Shown here piece by piece: positions 1-7,831 of a stretch of 64,000 nt of DNA. Both the position numbers and the translations under genes were made by a program. Under the pieces are notes generated by a model, which saw only the letters and a program-made list of their open reading frames with translations, ran no database searches and was not told the DNA's origin. This stretch comes from UMGS1601 sp900553335 (GTDB taxonomy: Bacteria; Bacillota; Clostridia; Oscillospirales; Ruminococcaceae). Each line of letters opens with the position of its first letter. Position 1 is the stretch's first letter. The stretch lies in the NCBI GenBank assembly GCA_937920725.1, contig CALEUW010000018.1, positions 186,001 through 250,000 on the forward strand, in the 5' to 3' direction.

Positions 1-963
1 AAACGCCCCCTCAGGCGTAAAACACTCAAGTCCGATTTTGTTGAATTCATCAACCACAAATCTTCTTCGCATATCATATTCCGCAACCATCATTTTAACG
101 TCGTTCAGACAGCTTTGAAGCCCTTCTATCGCAGCATACTGAGATACGGTAGGAGAGGACATAATAGCGTATTGATGAATTTTTAATATCTGAGAAACCA
201 TTTCCTCAGGACCGCATAAATATCCAAGTCGCCAACCTGTCATTGCAAAGCCTTTGGAGAATCCGTTTATCAAAATTGTTCTTTCTCTCATTCCGTCAAT
301 TTCAACAATAGATGTATGCTTTTTGCCGTATGTAAGCTCTGAGTATATTTCGTCAGACAAAATGACTATATTTGTTTCTCTTAATACATCTGCAATCTGT
401 TCCAAATCTTCTCTTGTCATAATCGCACCTGTTGGATTATTAGGAAAAGGAAGAATAAGTGCTTTTGTTTTGTCAGTTATTTTTTCTCTGAGATCATCAG
501 CTGTAAGCTTAAAGTTATCCTTTTCTTTTGTTTCTATGACAGAAACTATGCCGCCGCAAAGCTCAACAATCGGTCTGTAGCACACAAAGCAAGGTTCTAC
601 AACTAAAACTTCATCGCCCGGTTCTATCATCGCCCGAATGGATAAATCAATTGCCTCCGAGCCTCCTACCGTGACAACGATCTCGTTTTCACTGTTATAG
701 TGTGTATGGACAGTATTCTCTGTGTATTTTGAAATCCCGGCTCTCAAATCTGCAAGACCGGAGTTTGCAGTATAAAAGGTTTTTCCCTTTTCAAGGGCTG
801 TAATAGCAGCCCGTCTTATAGGCCAAGGAGTCTGAAAGTCCGGCTCACCGACGCCTAGAGAAATTGCCCCCTCCATTGTAGCGGCAAGATCGAAAAACTT
901 TCTTATTCCGGAAGGTTTCATTTCACGGGTCGCTTTGTTTATAATTCTACTGTAATCTATCAT
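1..963 (-). CDS. PLP-dependent class I/II aminotransferase (3' end outside window)
   Basis: Read from the complement, the frame is open from the ATG at 963 to the window edge, giving 321 codons of a fold-type I aminotransferase. The PLP-binding lysine lies at about residue 237 in GFSKGFAMTGWRLGY, preceded by LSDEIYSELTYG and the substrate/cofactor motif PNNPTGA. These are hallmarks of the aspartate/aromatic aminotransferase group (AspC/PatA-like); the exact amino donor cannot be told. The ATG overlaps the stop of the upstream Lrp-type regulator gene (ATGA), so the two are translationally coupled and transcribed from the promoter at 1468-1496. This regulator/aminotransferase pair is common in Clostridia, where the regulator presumably senses an amino acid. 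The C-terminus lies beyond base 1. Confidence 0.9.
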   Translation of the reverse strand, partial: MIDYSRIINKATREMKPSGIRKFFDLAATMEGAISLGVGEPDFQTPWPIRRAAITALEKGKTFYTANSGLADLRAGISKYTENTVHTHYNSENEIVVTVGGSEAIDLSIRAMIEPGDEVLVVEPCFVCYRPIVELCGGIVSVIETKEKDNFKLTADDLREKITDKTKALILPFPNNPTGAIMTREDLEQIADVLRETNIVILSDEIYSELTYGKKHTSIVEIDGMRERTILINGFSKGFAMTGWRLGYLCGPEEMVSQILKIHQYAIMSSPTVSQYAAIEGLQSCLNDVKMMVAEYDMRRRFVVDEFNKIGLECFTPEGAF

Positions 964-1436
964 GGGCTGACAAACCCTCTCTCATCAACGATTTCATCGC
1001 TTAAGTCAACGCCGTTGTCCTTATATTTCTTTAAGACAAAGTGAGTGGCAGTTGATAAAATTCCGTCAAGAGGCGCAAGGCGCTGAGAAACAAAAAGCGA
1101 AACGTCCAAAAGTGTTTTTCCTTTTACTGTAACGCCGAGGTCGTATGCGCCTGACATAAGCCATACGTTTTCTACTTCTTCATATTGACCTACTGCTCTG
1201 GCAATTGCGTCAAAGCCACTTTGAGCTTTAGGCGAAACCTTAAGCTCAATATATGCAGTAACAGGATTAGAGTCTGCCTGTTCGTTTAAAACTGCACTGT
1301 ATCCTTTGATAACGCCTTCTTGCTCGAGTCTTTCAATTTCTTTGTTTATCTCTTGTTCGGTTCTTCCAAGCAAAACCGCAAGCTCTGCACTCGAAGTGCG
1401 GGCATTTCTTTTTAATAGCTTTAAAAGCGAATCCAT
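960..1436 (-). CDS. Lrp/AsnC family transcriptional regulator
   Basis: A 158-residue protein with an N-terminal winged HTH (about residues 1-50, LLKLLKRNARTSSAELAVLLG) and a C-terminal RAM/AsnC ligand-binding domain (VTAYIELKVSP onward). I chose the ATG at 1436 because AAGGAGG sits 7 bases upstream; the longer frame starting at 1496 would begin inside the promoter. Proteins of this family form octamers that respond to amino acids and control amino-acid metabolism. The stop overlaps the start of the aminotransferase gene, so that enzyme is the probable physiological partner. Autoregulation is likely but not shown by the sequence. Confidence 0.9.
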   Translation of the reverse strand: MDSLLKLLKRNARTSSAELAVLLGRTEQEINKEIERLEQEGVIKGYSAVLNEQADSNPVTAYIELKVSPKAQSGFDAIARAVGQYEEVENVWLMSGAYDLGVTVKGKTLLDVSLFVSQRLAPLDGILSTATHFVLKKYKDNGVDLSDEIVDERGFVSP

Positions 1437-1467
1437 ATTTATGCCTCCTTGCAAATTGTTATTTAAA

Positions 1468-1496
1468 ATTATACAACAATTTATATTTTCCGTCAA
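1468..1496 (-). promoter_or_regulatory. Promoter of the Lrp/aminotransferase operon
   Basis: On the complement, TTGACG (1496-1491), a 17-base spacer and TATAAT (1473-1468) form a near-consensus sigma-A promoter 32 bases upstream of the regulator ATG. Confidence 0.75.
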
Positions 1497-1529
1497 TACA
1501 AAAAATTCGGGCGGTTAATTTATAGATCG

Positions 1530-1558
1530 AACCGGCACAAGAAAATCTCGTGCCGGTT
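1530..1558. terminator. Hairpin between two minus-strand genes
   Basis: AACCGGCAC (1530-1538) and GTGCCGGTT (1550-1558) form a perfect 9-bp stem with an 11-base loop. It lies just downstream of the minus-strand XRE gene, where a terminator is expected, but no strong U tract follows on either strand. Confidence 0.5.
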
Positions 1559-1567
1559 ATTACTTAA

Positions 1568-1765
1568 TTATTCATCAGTCCTATTTAGGATGTAATCAAT
1601 TGAAACTCCGTGAAAATCTGCAAGTTTAATTAACATTTCTGTGGAAATGTCAACCTTTCCTCGTTCATAATCGCTGTAAACTCTTTGACTGCAATGCAAA
1701 ACCTGAGCCATTTCAGTCTGAGTCATACCCTTGTATTTACGCAGTTCTCTAATCCGTTTGTACAT
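1568..1765 (-). CDS. Small XRE-family HTH regulator
   Basis: About 65 residues, almost entirely a Cro/CI-type helix-turn-helix: MTQTEMAQVLHCSQRVYSDYERG is the recognition unit, followed by the scaffold ending SIDYILNRTDE. Three in-frame ATGs occur (1783, 1771, 1765). A TATAAT-like -10 box covers the first one and GGTGAT lies about 6 bases before the last, so 1765 is preferred; the longer form would begin before the likely transcription start. It is divergent from the ribbon-helix-helix ORF at 1880-2062, with under 120 bases between them, so it may control that gene or itself. Single-domain XRE proteins of this kind are often phage- or toxin-antitoxin-derived, but no partner is visible. Confidence 0.8.
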   Translation of the reverse strand: MYKRIRELRKYKGMTQTEMAQVLHCSQRVYSDYERGKVDISTEMLIKLADFHGVSIDYILNRTDE

Positions 1766-1879
1766 TTTCATCACCGATAACATTATACCACGTTTAATAG
1801 TTAAGGCTTGATTTTTAGCGGAAAATTTGCAAAATAATTTTAGAAATAATGATTTAACGATGACAGGAGTGATTAAAAG

Positions 1880-2062
1880 TTAAAAATACAAAAGGGTTAT
1901 GAAACTGTCAGTAAAACATTCAGAATGCCGAAGCACTTAGTACAGGAGCTAGATAAATTAGCTTATAAAAACGAAATTTCACTAAATAATCTTGTAACGC
2001 AGTGTTTAAATTTTGCATTGCAGGAAATTAATTCAGAAGATGCAGATGAACTTGATGATTAA
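1880..2062 (+). CDS. Arc/ribbon-helix-helix DNA-binding protein, start codon unclear
   Basis: The frame ending at the TAA at 2060-2062 encodes a clear RHH fold: beta strand TVSKTFRMP, helix A HLVQELDKLAYKNE, then SLNNLVTQCLNFALQEI, ending with an acidic tail. An in-frame stop at 1874-1876 limits the start, and the only ATG (1925) would remove the DNA-contacting strand. No ATG, GTG or TTG occurs between. AGGAG (1865-1869) is suitably placed for TTA at 1880 or ATA at 1886. Either a non-standard start is used, one base has been lost in the AAAA run at 1875-1878, or the gene is decaying. Function probably antitoxin-like or repressor; no toxin neighbour. Confidence 0.55.
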   Translation, partial: LKIQKGYETVSKTFRMPKHLVQELDKLAYKNEISLNNLVTQCLNFALQEINSEDADELDD

Positions 2063-2064
2063 AT

Positions 2065-2096
2065 AAAAAACACGGAATTATTTATCTTCCGTGTTT
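2065..2096. terminator. Bidirectional terminator
   Basis: AAACACGGAA (2068-2077) pairs with TTCCGTGTTT (2087-2096). On the minus strand the stem is followed by a TTTTTTATTT tract, a good intrinsic terminator for the HPr-like gene; it also closes the plus-strand RHH ORF. Confidence 0.8.
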
Positions 2097-2103
2097 CAGT
2101 CAA

Positions 2104-2334
2104 TTATTCGACGATAAATTTTTTTATTCCATCAAGAAATTTATCAGCATCGTCTGTATGAGCAACAAGTTCGATTTTGTTGGAAAGGTCAAGGCTGAAA
2201 ATACCCATGATTGACTTGGCGTCAACAGCATATCTTCCCGAAACAAGATCAACATCAAAGTCGTACAAAGTTACTGTGCTAACGAATTCCTTTACATCGG
2301 CGATTGACTCGAGTAAAATATTTGTCTTTACCAT
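2104..2334 (-). CDS. HPr-like protein lacking the active-site histidine
   Basis: 76 residues with the HPr fold signature AKSIMGIFSL (residues 39-48), where Ser41 corresponds to HPr Ser46, the HPr kinase target. The N-terminal region that normally carries GxHARPA with His15 reads ESIADVKEF and has no histidine; the only histidine is far downstream. Phosphotransfer from enzyme I is therefore not expected. This resembles Bacillus Crh in principle (Ser kept, His lost), which acts as a CcpA co-regulator, but direct identity with Crh is not claimed. GAGGAGG lies before the ATG at 2334; the gene has its own promoter at 2414-2441 and terminator. It is monocistronic. Confidence 0.8.
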   Translation of the reverse strand: MVKTNILLESIADVKEFVSTVTLYDFDVDLVSGRYAVDAKSIMGIFSLDLSNKIELVAHTDDADKFLDGIKKFIVE

Positions 2335-2413
2335 AATTTGTTCCTCCTCTAAAAACTAGACTAGATTTAAGAAGACCCTTAGGAATTCTTGCAGAGTTTT
2401 CCTCTACAACTAC

Positions 2414-2441
2414 AATATAGCATATAAATAAATTTTGTCAA
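2414..2441 (-). promoter_or_regulatory. Promoter of the HPr-like gene
   Basis: On the complement, TTGACA (2441-2436), 16-base spacer, TATATT (2419-2414), about 80 bases upstream of the ATG at 2334. Confidence 0.75.
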
Positions 2442-2460
2442 CACTATTTTTGTAAAAAAA

Positions 2461-2489
2461 TTGAAAAATCAAAAGATTTGTTGTATACT
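2461..2489 (+). promoter_or_regulatory. Promoter of mtaB
   Basis: TTGAAA (2461-2466), 17-base spacer, TATACT (2484-2489). It points toward mtaB and is back-to-back with the HPr-like promoter. Confidence 0.75.
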
Positions 2490-2583
2490 ATTTAAGAGTG
2501 ACAAAATTAAGGCTTTTGTTTTGTGAATAACGCACAAGTTTAAACAGCCATATTTGTGCAAGAGTGTGCGAGAGGGTTTAGTA

Positions 2584-3930
2584 ATGAATGTATTTTATAT
2601 AAATTTTGGCTGTAAGGTCAATTCATACGAGCTTGAATCAATAAAAGAAAGTGCATTACAGTCAGGTCATAGTGAAGCCGCCGATATAGAGTCGGCAGAT
2701 GCAGTTGTAATTAATACTTGTACTGTAACAGGTGAGGCAAGTAAAAAATGTAAAAATGCAGCTAAGTCGGTAAGACTTCACAACCCAAAATGCTGTATTG
2801 CTATTATAGGCTGCTATCCGCAGGTATTTGAGAAGGATCTTTCTCAGAAGAGCTTTTTTGATGTTGCCGTCGGAACAAAAAATAAAACAAACGTAATTAA
2901 TTATATAGACGAATTTTTAAAAACAGGAAAAAAGATAATCGCTGTAGACGAATTTTTTTCAGGCGACAGCTTTGAAAAGATAAGTTTAGCAAAGAGCAAG
3001 TCAAAAACACGTGCAGTTTTAAAAATAGAAGACGGATGCGATATGTATTGTTCCTACTGTGTTATTCCGTATGCAAGAGGACATATAAGAAGCAAAAGCC
3101 TGGATGATATTAAAAAAGAAGCGGCTGTCCTTGTAGAAAACGGACATAAGGAAATCGTGCTTGTTGGTATTAATCTCTGCTGCTACGGAAGAGATCTTAA
3201 AAACACTTCGCTGTCAGATGCTGTAAGGGTTGTCAATGATATATCGGGTGTTGAAAGGATACGTCTTGGCTCGCTTGAACCTGAAATGATGACAGATGAG
3301 GAGATAGAAAGACTAAAAAGCTCTGAGAAGCTTTGCGGACATTTTCATCTGTCCTTGCAAAGCGGATGTGACAAAACTCTTAAAGCGATGAACAGAAGAT
3401 ATACTTCAAGCGATTACAGAACGCTTGTCAGCAAATTGAGATCGCAGTTTGAAAACGCATCAATTACGACTGATATAATGGTTGGATTTCCCGGTGAAAC
3501 TGAGGAGGATTTTAAAGAGTCCCTTGACTTTGTAAAAGAGATCGGCTTTGCGTCAGCTCATGTTTTTCCGTATTCGGTGAGAGAGGGAACAAGGGCCGAA
3601 AAAATGGATGGTCATCTCCCTCAAAGCGTAAAAAAGCAAAGAGCGGCTGTAATGCGGGCAGCAGTAAGAGCAAGTGAGCGCGAATTTTTGAATTCACAGG
3701 TTTCAAAGCTGTTAAAGGTGATTTTTGAGCGTGATGAAGGACTGTTATATCATCAGGGACATACAGAAAATTATATAAACGTCAGGGTAATTAAAAGAAA
3801 CATCAAAAATAATTTGCATAAAAAAAGTTTTTATGTTAGAATAGTGGGAGCAGAGGATGATTTTTGTCTTGGAGAGATCGAGGACGATAGGTTTTTAGCA
3901 TTACAGACCGAAAATGAATTCTCAAAATGA
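2584..3930 (+). CDS. mtaB: tRNA t6A37 methylthiotransferase MtaB-type
   Basis: Radical-SAM methylthiotransferase of 448 residues that adds a methylthio group to t6A at position 37 of tRNAs. The N-terminal UPF0004 domain carries the auxiliary cluster cysteines C10 (NFGCKVN), C46 (NTCTVT) and C77 (GCYPQ). The radical-SAM motif CDMYCSYC gives C152, C156 and C159. The end of the protein is TRAM-like. The sequence FGCKVNxYE and overall length fit the MtaB/YqeV subgroup rather than MiaB or RimO. The ATG at 2584 is used because it starts directly at the conserved MNVFYINFGCKVN; an upstream in-frame ATG at 2554 adds ten unconserved residues. purL follows after 44 bases. Confidence 0.9.
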   Translation: MNVFYINFGCKVNSYELESIKESALQSGHSEAADIESADAVVINTCTVTGEASKKCKNAAKSVRLHNPKCCIAIIGCYPQVFEKDLSQKSFFDVAVGTKNKTNVINYIDEFLKTGKKIIAVDEFFSGDSFEKISLAKSKSKTRAVLKIEDGCDMYCSYCVIPYARGHIRSKSLDDIKKEAAVLVENGHKEIVLVGINLCCYGRDLKNTSLSDAVRVVNDISGVERIRLGSLEPEMMTDEEIERLKSSEKLCGHFHLSLQSGCDKTLKAMNRRYTSSDYRTLVSKLRSQFENASITTDIMVGFPGETEEDFKESLDFVKEIGFASAHVFPYSVREGTRAEKMDGHLPQSVKKQRAAVMRAAVRASEREFLNSQVSKLLKVIFERDEGLLYHQGHTENYINVRVIKRNIKNNLHKKSFYVRIVGAEDDFCLGEIEDDRFLALQTENEFSK

Positions 3931-3974
3931 ATTAAGGAAAAACAAAAGCATATATTTTGAAGGGAGTTTTATAA

Positions 3975-6900
3975 ATGTCAGTTTATCGAATTTATGCAGA
4001 AAAAAAGCCTGGCTTTGATGTTGAAGCAAAGTCGCTTTTAAGCGGTATAAAAAATGTTCTGGGAATCAAGACGCTTGAGAACGTCAGAATTATTAACCGT
4101 TATGATGCAGAAGGATTGACGGAGGAGAATTTTAAGCTTGCAGCACCGGTTGTTTTTTCAGAGCCTGCTGTGGACTCAGTTTACGATGAGCTTCCGAAGC
4201 TTTCGGAGGACGAGTATGTTATTGCGGTAGAATATCTTCCCGGCCAGTTTGATCAGAGAGCTGATTCCTGTGCTCAGTGTATATCGCTCCTTACGGGAGG
4301 AATGCGCCCAACAGTAAGAAGCGCAAAAATAAATATTTTTAAAGGCGAGCTTGATAAGGATGATCTTGAGAAAATAAAGCATTATATAATAAACCCTGTT
4401 GAGAGCCGGGAGGCTGAGCTTAAAAAGCCGGATACACTTGACACCGATTATGTAATTCCTGATAAAGTAGATACTGTTGAAGGATTTATCTATGCTTCGG
4501 ATTCTGAGCTTAAGGATTATATCAGCCAGATGGGACTTGCTATGGACTTCGATGACATTAAGTTTTGTCAGGCATATTTTAAAGACGAAGAGGGAAGAAA
4601 TCCTACGATAACAGAGATCAGAATGATAGATACATATTGGTCCGATCACTGCCGTCATACGACTTTCTCCACTATTATTGACGATACAAATATCAAAGCT
4701 CCATATATAGAGGATACATTTAAAGATTATGTGAAAACAAGAAAACGTCTTTATGCAGGAAGAAAAGACAAGCCTATGACGCTCATGGACGTAGCTGTGA
4801 TAGGTGCAAAAAGACTTAAGCAGGAGGGGCTTTTAGATGCTCTTGACGAAAGTGAAGAGATAAACGCTTGCTCCGTTAATATTAAAGTTGATGTAAACGG
4901 AGAAGATCAGGATTGGCTCTTGATGTTTAAAAACGAAACTCACAACCATCCTACTGAAATTGAGCCTTTCGGAGGAGCGGCGACCTGTCTTGGGGGAGCT
5001 ATAAGAGATCCTCTTTCCGGAAGGAGCTATGTATACCAGGCTATGAGAGTAACCGGTGCAGCTAATCCTTTAGTGCCTTTTGAAGATACTATTCAGGGTA
5101 AGCTTCCGCAGAGAAAAATCACTGTCGGAGCTGCACAGGGATATTCCTCATACGGAAACCAGATAGGTCTTGCAACAGGTAATGTCAGTGAGATCTATCA
5201 TCCGGGATATGCTGCAAAAAGAATGGAGATAGGCGCAGTAATTGCAGCAGCTCCAAAAGAAAATGTAAGAAGGGAACGTCCGGAGTCGGGAGATGTTGTA
5301 ATTCTTCTCGGCGGAAAAACGGGACGTGACGGCTGCGGCGGAGCAACAGGTTCATCAAAATCTCATACGCTGGAGTCGCTTGAAACCTGCGGAGCAGAGG
5401 TTCAAAAGGGTAACGCTCCCGAAGAGAGAAAGCTCCAAAGACTTTTCAGAAATCCTGATGTTACAAAGATGATAAAACGCTGCAACGATTTCGGCGCAGG
5501 CGGAGTTTCCGTGGCGATCGGAGAGCTTACAGACGGACTTGTTATTGATCTTGATTCAGTTACTAAAAAGTATGACGGACTTGACGGAACTGAGCTTGCG
5601 ATTTCCGAATCTCAGGAGAGAATGGCTGTAGTAATCGCAAAGAGCGATGTTGAGAAATTCATGGCAAAAGCTGCTGAGGAAAACCTTGAAGCTACTCTTG
5701 TCGCAGTAGTTACCGATGACAGACGTCTTAAGATGAACTGGAAAGGGAACGAGATCGTAAATCTTTCACGCGACTTTTTAAATTCAAACGGAGCCGAAAA
5801 GCATACAACCGTATCAGTGGCTGCCCCTGTTTTTAATAAACACGAAGCGATTGATGATTCAGCGGACAAGTGGGAAGCGATGATCTCAAATCTTAACATC
5901 TGTTCGCAAAAAGGACTCGTTGAGTATTTTGACTCAACTATCGGAGCAGGAACTGTTTTGATGCCGTTCGGCGGTAAATATCAGAATACTCCTACTCAGG
6001 CTATGGCGGCTAAGATTCCTGTTTTGGGCGGAGATACAACCACAGCTTCAGTTATGGGCTGGGGATTTAACCCGTTTTTATCTGAGCAAAGTCCATATCA
6101 CGGTGCAATGGCAGCAGTTATAGAATCTGTTGCAAAGGTGGTTGCAACAGGAGGAAGCTATAAGGAGTGCTGGCTCACATTTCAGGAATACTTTGAAAGA
6201 ACTCAGGAGAATCCTGAAAGATGGGGCAAGCCTTTTGCAGCTCTTTTGGGAGCATTTAAGGCTCAGACAGAGCTTGGCTGTGCTGCAATAGGCGGTAAGG
6301 ATTCGATGAGCGGAACATTTGAAAAAATAGACGTTCCTCCTACGCTTGTTTCGTTTGCGGTTTCAAAAACCTCTTGCTATAATGTTGTTTCTCAGGAGTT
6401 TAAAAAGACAGGAAGCAAAGTTATTCTTATCCGTCCTGAATACGATGAAAACAACTGCCCTGTTTGGGAGAGCATAAAGAGCGTATTTGACAAGGTTGAA
6501 ACGCTTATAAAAGAGAAGAAGGTTTTGTCCTGCTGGAGCGTAGTATACGGCGGAGTTTCTGAGGCGATCGCAAAGATGTCGTTTGGAAATAAGATAGGCT
6601 TCAAGTTTACTTCTAAGCTCTCTCCAAAGGAGCTTTACAGAGCTTGTTACGGAAGCTTTGTAATTGAGCTTGACGAGGGAGTTGAAACCGATGAGCGTGT
6701 AATCGGTGAAACTGTTCCGGAATACAAGGTAATAGCTGTGGATTATACAATTGACTTGGAGAGTCTTGAGAAGCTCTGGGCTTCTAAGCTTGAACCTGTA
6801 TTCCCTGTAAATGCAAATGTTAAGAGTGAACAGACAGAAGCGTTCAGTTATACTGCCGGTAAGAGAAAAGAGCCTATTTCTCCTATTGCAAAACCGAGAG

Positions 6901-7691
6901 TATTGATTCCTGTATTCCCGGGAACAAACTGCGAATACGATACCGCAAAGGTATTTGAAAAAGCAGGGGCGGTTGCAGATATCTTTGTAATAAGAAACCT
7001 TACTCCGTCTGCTATTGAAGAGAGCGTTAAGGAAATGGAAAAGAGAATAAGAAATTCTCAGATCATTATGCTTCCGGGGGGATTCTCAGGTGGTGACGAG
7101 CCTGACGGAAGCGGAAAGTTTATCACTTCGTTCCTCAGAAATCCAAGCCTCACTCAGGCTATAAACGAGCTTTTGACCTACAGGGATGGACTTATGCTTG
7201 GAATTTGTAACGGTTTCCAAGCACTCATAAAGCTTGGACTAGTGCCGTATGGTGAGATAAGAGATATGAGAGATGATTCTCCGACTCTTACCTTTAACAC
7301 GATTGCAAGACATCAGTCCAAGATGGTTAATACAAGAATCGCTTCAAACAAATCGCCTTGGCTTGCACAGACAGTGGTTGGCGATATACATAGCATTGCT
7401 ATTTCCCACGGAGAAGGACGTTTTGTTGCAACAGAAGAAGAGATAAGAGCGCTCGCTGAAAACGGGCAGATCGCAACTCAGTATGTTGATTTCGACGGCG
7501 TTCCTACAATGGACATTCATTGCAACCCTAATTCATCTCTGTATGCTATCGAGGGAATCACATCTCCTGACGGACGAGTATTCGGAAAGATGGGACATTC
7601 AGAAAGAATCGGCGAATGCGTATGCAAAAATGTTCCGGGCGTCAAGGATCAGAAGATCTTTGAAAGCGGCGTAAAGTATTTTACAATGTAA
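3975..7691 (+). CDS. purL: Phosphoribosylformylglycinamidine synthase, single-chain
   Basis: 1238 residues, the large single-polypeptide form. It converts FGAR, glutamine and ATP to FGAM in purine synthesis. The synthase part contains WSDHCRHTTF and the ATP/Mg motif FKNETHNHPTEIEPFGGAATCLGG; the C-terminal glutaminase domain begins near PVFPGTNCEYDTA and has nucleophile C1078 in GICNGFQAL and downstream HGEGRF. AAGGGAG precedes the ATG. Clostridia commonly carry this roughly 1240-residue type instead of separate PurS/PurQ/PurL. No other pur gene and no purine riboswitch is nearby; the 44-base gap suggests co-transcription with mtaB. A terminator follows at 7717. Confidence 0.97.
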   Translation: MSVYRIYAEKKPGFDVEAKSLLSGIKNVLGIKTLENVRIINRYDAEGLTEENFKLAAPVVFSEPAVDSVYDELPKLSEDEYVIAVEYLPGQFDQRADSCAQCISLLTGGMRPTVRSAKINIFKGELDKDDLEKIKHYIINPVESREAELKKPDTLDTDYVIPDKVDTVEGFIYASDSELKDYISQMGLAMDFDDIKFCQAYFKDEEGRNPTITEIRMIDTYWSDHCRHTTFSTIIDDTNIKAPYIEDTFKDYVKTRKRLYAGRKDKPMTLMDVAVIGAKRLKQEGLLDALDESEEINACSVNIKVDVNGEDQDWLLMFKNETHNHPTEIEPFGGAATCLGGAIRDPLSGRSYVYQAMRVTGAANPLVPFEDTIQGKLPQRKITVGAAQGYSSYGNQIGLATGNVSEIYHPGYAAKRMEIGAVIAAAPKENVRRERPESGDVVILLGGKTGRDGCGGATGSSKSHTLESLETCGAEVQKGNAPEERKLQRLFRNPDVTKMIKRCNDFGAGGVSVAIGELTDGLVIDLDSVTKKYDGLDGTELAISESQERMAVVIAKSDVEKFMAKAAEENLEATLVAVVTDDRRLKMNWKGNEIVNLSRDFLNSNGAEKHTTVSVAAPVFNKHEAIDDSADKWEAMISNLNICSQKGLVEYFDSTIGAGTVLMPFGGKYQNTPTQAMAAKIPVLGGDTTTASVMGWGFNPFLSEQSPYHGAMAAVIESVAKVVATGGSYKECWLTFQEYFERTQENPERWGKPFAALLGAFKAQTELGCAAIGGKDSMSGTFEKIDVPPTLVSFAVSKTSCYNVVSQEFKKTGSKVILIRPEYDENNCPVWESIKSVFDKVETLIKEKKVLSCWSVVYGGVSEAIAKMSFGNKIGFKFTSKLSPKELYRACYGSFVIELDEGVETDERVIGETVPEYKVIAVDYTIDLESLEKLWASKLEPVFPVNANVKSEQTEAFSYTAGKRKEPISPIAKPRVLIPVFPGTNCEYDTAKVFEKAGAVADIFVIRNLTPSAIEESVKEMEKRIRNSQIIMLPGGFSGGDEPDGSGKFITSFLRNPSLTQAINELLTYRDGLMLGICNGFQALIKLGLVPYGEIRDMRDDSPTLTFNTIARHQSKMVNTRIASNKSPWLAQTVVGDIHSIAISHGEGRFVATEEEIRALAENGQIATQYVDFDGVPTMDIHCNPNSSLYAIEGITSPDGRVFGKMGHSERIGECVCKNVPGVKDQKIFESGVKYFTM

Positions 7692-7716
7692 TGCTGATAA
7701 AACTAAATAAAGGTTT

Positions 7717-7750
7717 TCCGCCTGTGTGTAATATGCATGGGCGGATTTTT
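7717..7750 (+). terminator. Intrinsic terminator after purL
   Basis: TCCGCC (7717-7722) pairs with GGCGGA (7740-7745), extended inward by weaker pairs, and is followed by TTTTT. Confidence 0.8.
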
Positions 7751-7831
7751 ATGTCTTGGAAGCTTAAAGAATTGGTTATTATTTTGTCCTGCTGCTCATA
7801 TTTATAAAATAAAAAAGCAATCGGAGGAGCT

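Noticed and set aside
4176..4658. 160-codon frame on the complement of purL
   Set aside because: Shadow frame inside a conserved gene; product has no recognisable feature.
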